Below are positions 61,790-64,000 of a stretch of DNA of 64,000 bases, one piece after another. The translations under genes were made by a program, and so were the position numbers. Each line of letters opens with the position of its first letter. The first letter of the stretch is position 1. Source of the DNA: Paenibacillus planticolens (lineage in GTDB: Bacteria; Bacillota; Bacilli; Paenibacillales; NBRC-103111). The stretch spans positions 1-64,000 of the forward strand of contig NZ_WHNZ01000030.1 of NCBI RefSeq assembly GCF_013141725.1, in the 5' to 3' direction. Under the pieces are notes generated by a model, which saw only the letters and a program-made list of their open reading frames with translations, was not told the DNA's origin and did not search any database.

Positions 61790-61968
61790 GGAACTACAGG
61801 GCGCTAATTGAGCCAAGTCAGCTCTTTTCAGGGTTCATTTGGAACTACAGGGTCTTATTTAGTCCGCAAGCCGCCTCATGTAATCAAACCCGCCAGAATA
61901 AAGGACCACAGTTCCCTCCAACCGCCCAAAGGTCCGTTTTTACTGAAAATAACGGACCATAGTTCCCT
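61790..61968. repeat. Dispersed intergenic repeat family R1, copy 3
   Basis: About 179 bp: heads GGAACTACAGGGCGCTAATT and GGAACTACAGGGTCTTATTT, inverted tails AATAAAGGACCACAGTTCCC and AAAATAACGGACCATAGTTC. More diverged from copies 1 and 2 than those are from each other. Located in the 836-bp gap 61225-62060, which contains only repeats and a terminator. Confidence 0.8.
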
Positions 61969-61997
61969 CGGGCAACTCCATGTGCATGATTCCCCAA

Positions 61998-62052
61998 ACA
62001 AAAGAGAGGCCATCCAGATAAGTCTGATCAGACCCTCTTAGATAGCCTCTTC
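61998..62052 (-). terminator. Terminator of pyk
   Basis: GAGGCTATCTAAG / CTTATCTGGATGGCCTC stem followed by TCTTTTGTTT on the minus strand. Confidence 0.75.
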
Positions 62053-62060
62053 GTTACAAC

Positions 62061-63815
62061 TTACAGAACGCTCGCTTGGCCGGAGTAGATGATACCTACT
62101 TCCGGATAAATCGACACTTCTGTACCGTCTTTAATAACTTCTACTGCGTTCTCAACGCCTACGATAACCGGGATTCCAAGGCTAAGCGCGACAACAGCAG
62201 CATGTGATGTAATGCCGCCTACTTCCGTAATCAAAGCGGAAGCTCTTTGTACAGCCGGCATATACTCTTTATCCGTAGTTACCGTTACAAGCACGGCACC
62301 GTCAACCATTTTGGCATTCGCTTCTTCAGGCGTGCGTGCTGTGACAACGATACCTGTAGCGGTTTGCATACCGATACCTGTACCTTTGGCCAGCATCTCG
62401 CCAACATGATGAACTTTGATCAAGTTCGTTGTTCCAGAGCGTCCGACAGGGACTCCCGCCGTGATAACGACGATATCGCCTAAAGAGACAATGCCTGTTT
62501 TGATGGAGCTATCCACAGCCAGGTTGAACAGCTCGTCCGTTGTTTTAGCTTGTACGCTCATTACCGGGATAACGCCCCATACCAGGGATAAACGACGGAT
62601 CACTTGCTCGCTTGGCGTAATCGCGATGATTGGCGCTTTCGGACGGTATTTGGATACCATTCTTGCCGTATATCCGCTTTCCGTAGCTGTCAAAATCGCT
62701 TTCGCCCCAAGTTCTAAAGCCGAATTAGCTACCGCTTGCGAGATCGCTTCTGTGACCGTAACTTGTGCTGCTTGTGCTTGGCGCAGGAAAATTTCTTTGT
62801 ATTCCAGAGCTGTTTCTGCACGCTCAGCAATACGAGCCATCGTTTCAACGGACTCAACCGGATATTTCCCTGCAGCCGTTTCACCGGAAAGCATCACTGC
62901 ATCTGTTCCGTCGAACACGGCGTTCGCTACGTCACTTGCTTCCGCACGCGTCGGACGCGGGTTACGCTGCATGGAGTCGAGCATCATCGTTGCCGTAATA
63001 ACCGGCTTGCCAACGATGTTACATTTTTTGATCATTTGCTTTTGTACAACCGGTACGTCTTCAGCCGGAATTTCAACACCAAGATCCCCACGGGCAACCA
63101 TCAAACCGTCGGATACTTCGAGAATTTCGTCTAAATTGTCTACGCCCTCTTGGTTCTCGATTTTACTAATGATTTGAATGTGAGTTGCGTTATGTTTTTC
63201 CAGCAATTCACGAATTTCCATAACGTCGCTTGCTTTACGCACAAAAGATGCTGCGATGAAATCTACGCCTTGCTCGATACCGAAAATAATATCGTTGGCG
63301 TCTTTTTCCGTGATACCCGGAAGCGAGATCTTCACGCCAGGCACGTTAACGCCTTTTTTACTTTTAATCGTTCCGCCATTGACGATGCGGCACTCGATTT
63401 CTGTTCCGCGAATGTCAACAACCGTAAGTCCAATCAAACCGTCATCGATTAGAATCGTGGAACCAACTTCAACGTCGCGCGGCAGATCGGAGTAAGTAAC
63501 GGAGATGCGATCAGCATCGCCAAGAATCTCTTCTGTCGTCAAAACGATATGCTTGTCCTGAACGAGCTCAATCGGTTCTTCCTTTAATTTCCCAGTACGG
63601 ATTTCAGGCCCTTTGGTGTCTAGCAAAATTGCCGCTAATTTGCCTGTCTCAGCAGATGCAGCGCGAAGATTGCGGATACGTGCGCCATGCTCCTCAAAAT
63701 CTCCGTGGGAGAAGTTAAGACGGGCAACGTTCATTCCCGCTAACAGGAGTTTTTTCAAATTCTCTTGTGATTCGCTTGCTGGTCCGATGGTACAGACAAT
63801 TTTCGTTTTACGCAT
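62061..63815 (-). CDS. pyk: Pyruvate kinase
   Basis: Product of 584 residues, the long Bacillus type. Start [16 protein letters not shown], catalytic site [40 protein letters not shown], and the C-terminal extra domain with [21 protein letters not shown], a phosphohistidine-type PEP-utiliser motif. It makes pyruvate and ATP from phosphoenolpyruvate. Start codon overlaps the 3' end of accA, with its GGAGG inside the accA coding sequence. No pfkA between accA and pyk, unlike B. subtilis. Confidence 0.96.
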   Translation of the reverse strand: MRKTKIVCTIGPASESQENLKKLLLAGMNVARLNFSHGDFEEHGARIRNLRAASAETGKLAAILLDTKGPEIRTGKLKEEPIELVQDKHIVLTTEEILGDADRISVTYSDLPRDVEVGSTILIDDGLIGLTVVDIRGTEIECRIVNGGTIKSKKGVNVPGVKISLPGITEKDANDIIFGIEQGVDFIAASFVRKASDVMEIRELLEKHNATHIQIISKIENQEGVDNLDEILEVSDGLMVARGDLGVEIPAEDVPVVQKQMIKKCNIVGKPVITATMMLDSMQRNPRPTRAEASDVANAVFDGTDAVMLSGETAAGKYPVESVETMARIAERAETALEYKEIFLRQAQAAQVTVTEAISQAVANSALELGAKAILTATESGYTARMVSKYRPKAPIIAITPSEQVIRRLSLVWGVIPVMSVQAKTTDELFNLAVDSSIKTGIVSLGDIVVITAGVPVGRSGTTNLIKVHHVGEMLAKGTGIGMQTATGIVVTARTPEEANAKMVDGAVLVTVTTDKEYMPAVQRASALITEVGGITSHAAVVALSLGIPVIVGVENAVEVIKDGTEVSIYPEVGIIYSGQASVL

Positions 63816-64000
63816 GGTTTCCCTCCTGAGTAAATGTGAACCGACCTATTTCTCTAAATTTATGGTAACGGTCCTCTAACAGCTCCTGTTCGGTCAAGCT
63901 TAGCAATGGCTCAAGCTGTTCCCAGATCGCTGTTTTGATAAATTCTGCTTGTGCAGCAGGATCACGGTGTGCGCCGCCTTTAGGCTCCGGAACGATGCCG
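63808..64000 (-). CDS. accA: Acetyl-CoA carboxylase carboxyltransferase subunit alpha, 3' part
   Basis: The C-terminal 63 residues of AccA read on the minus strand from the window edge. It begins [14 protein letters not shown], the conserved C-terminal motif of AccA, and ends [10 protein letters not shown] followed by TAA at 63810-63808. The stop lies inside the pyk coding sequence: CATGCGTAA contains both the pyk ATG and the accA stop in different frames (8-bp overlap). It has no start codon in the window because the gene begins beyond base 64000. Confidence 0.9.
   Translation of the reverse strand, partial: GIVPEPKGGAHRDPAAQAEFIKTAIWEQLEPLLSLTEQELLEDRYHKFREIGRFTFTQEGNHA

Noticed and set aside
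62416..63177. 253-codon open frame on the plus strand
   Set aside because: Antisense shadow of pyruvate kinase.

Overview
The window looks like a chromosome segment of a spore-forming Firmicute of the Paenibacillus type. Evidence is the LplA/LplB/LplC-style sugar importer next to a membrane-bound AraC regulator, a CBM9-like protein, DUF2339 and DUF975 membrane proteins, YtvI, strong AGGAGG ribosome binding sites, and the citZ-icd-mdh and ytvI-fxsA-pyk-accA neighbourhoods known from Bacillales. I saw no tRNA, rRNA, CRISPR array, insertion sequence or prophage.

Layout. 0-3 kb: CBM9-like protein, small membrane protein, YdjO-like zinc-ribbon protein, MFS transporter. 3-9.4 kb: carbohydrate regulator and ABC importer (sensor-type AraC protein, lipoprotein, two permeases, no ATPase), with CcpA (cre)-like sites and an unusual duplicated hairpin leader. 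9.5-18.8 kb: a methyltransferase-like gene and a giant DUF11-repeat surface-type protein of 19 modules, split into two overlapping reading frames and lacking a normal start codon at its best ribosome binding site. 18.8-26 kb: a GH2 glycosidase, small and hypothetical proteins, a DUF2339 protein, and a lipoprotein/membrane protein pair. 26-33 kb: a 2-aminoethylphosphonate uptake and degradation operon (phnX, phnW, binding protein, ATPase, fused double permease, DeoR-type regulator), all on the minus strand. 33-41 kb: HAD hydrolase, DUF975 protein, two successive divergent phytanoyl-dioxygenase/AraC pairs, and a Gfo/Idh/MocA oxidoreductase. 41-49 kb: CNNM/HlyC protein, PhoP/PhoR-type two-component system with an 11-bp-phased Pho box, class I fumarase, polysaccharide deacetylase, YfbR-type nucleotidase. 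49-56 kb: secreted protein of unknown function, then mdh, icd and citZ. 55-59 kb: convergent ppx and ppk. 59-64 kb: YtvI, FxsA, a thioesterase, pyruvate kinase, and the 3' end of accA running off the window.

The metabolic genes fit together as TCA cycle (citZ, icd, fum, mdh), lower glycolysis (pyk), phosphorus economy (phosphonate import, PhoPR, polyphosphate synthesis and breakdown) and plant-type carbohydrate use (lpl-like importer, GH2, CBM9).

The least explained material is intergenic. At least three families of dispersed or tandem hairpin-forming elements (about 180, 225 and 97 bp) and a 121-bp tandem repeat fill nearly all long gene-free gaps. Together with the DUF11 locus they are the best candidates for something undescribed. 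All calls come from reading the sequence; no database search was run.
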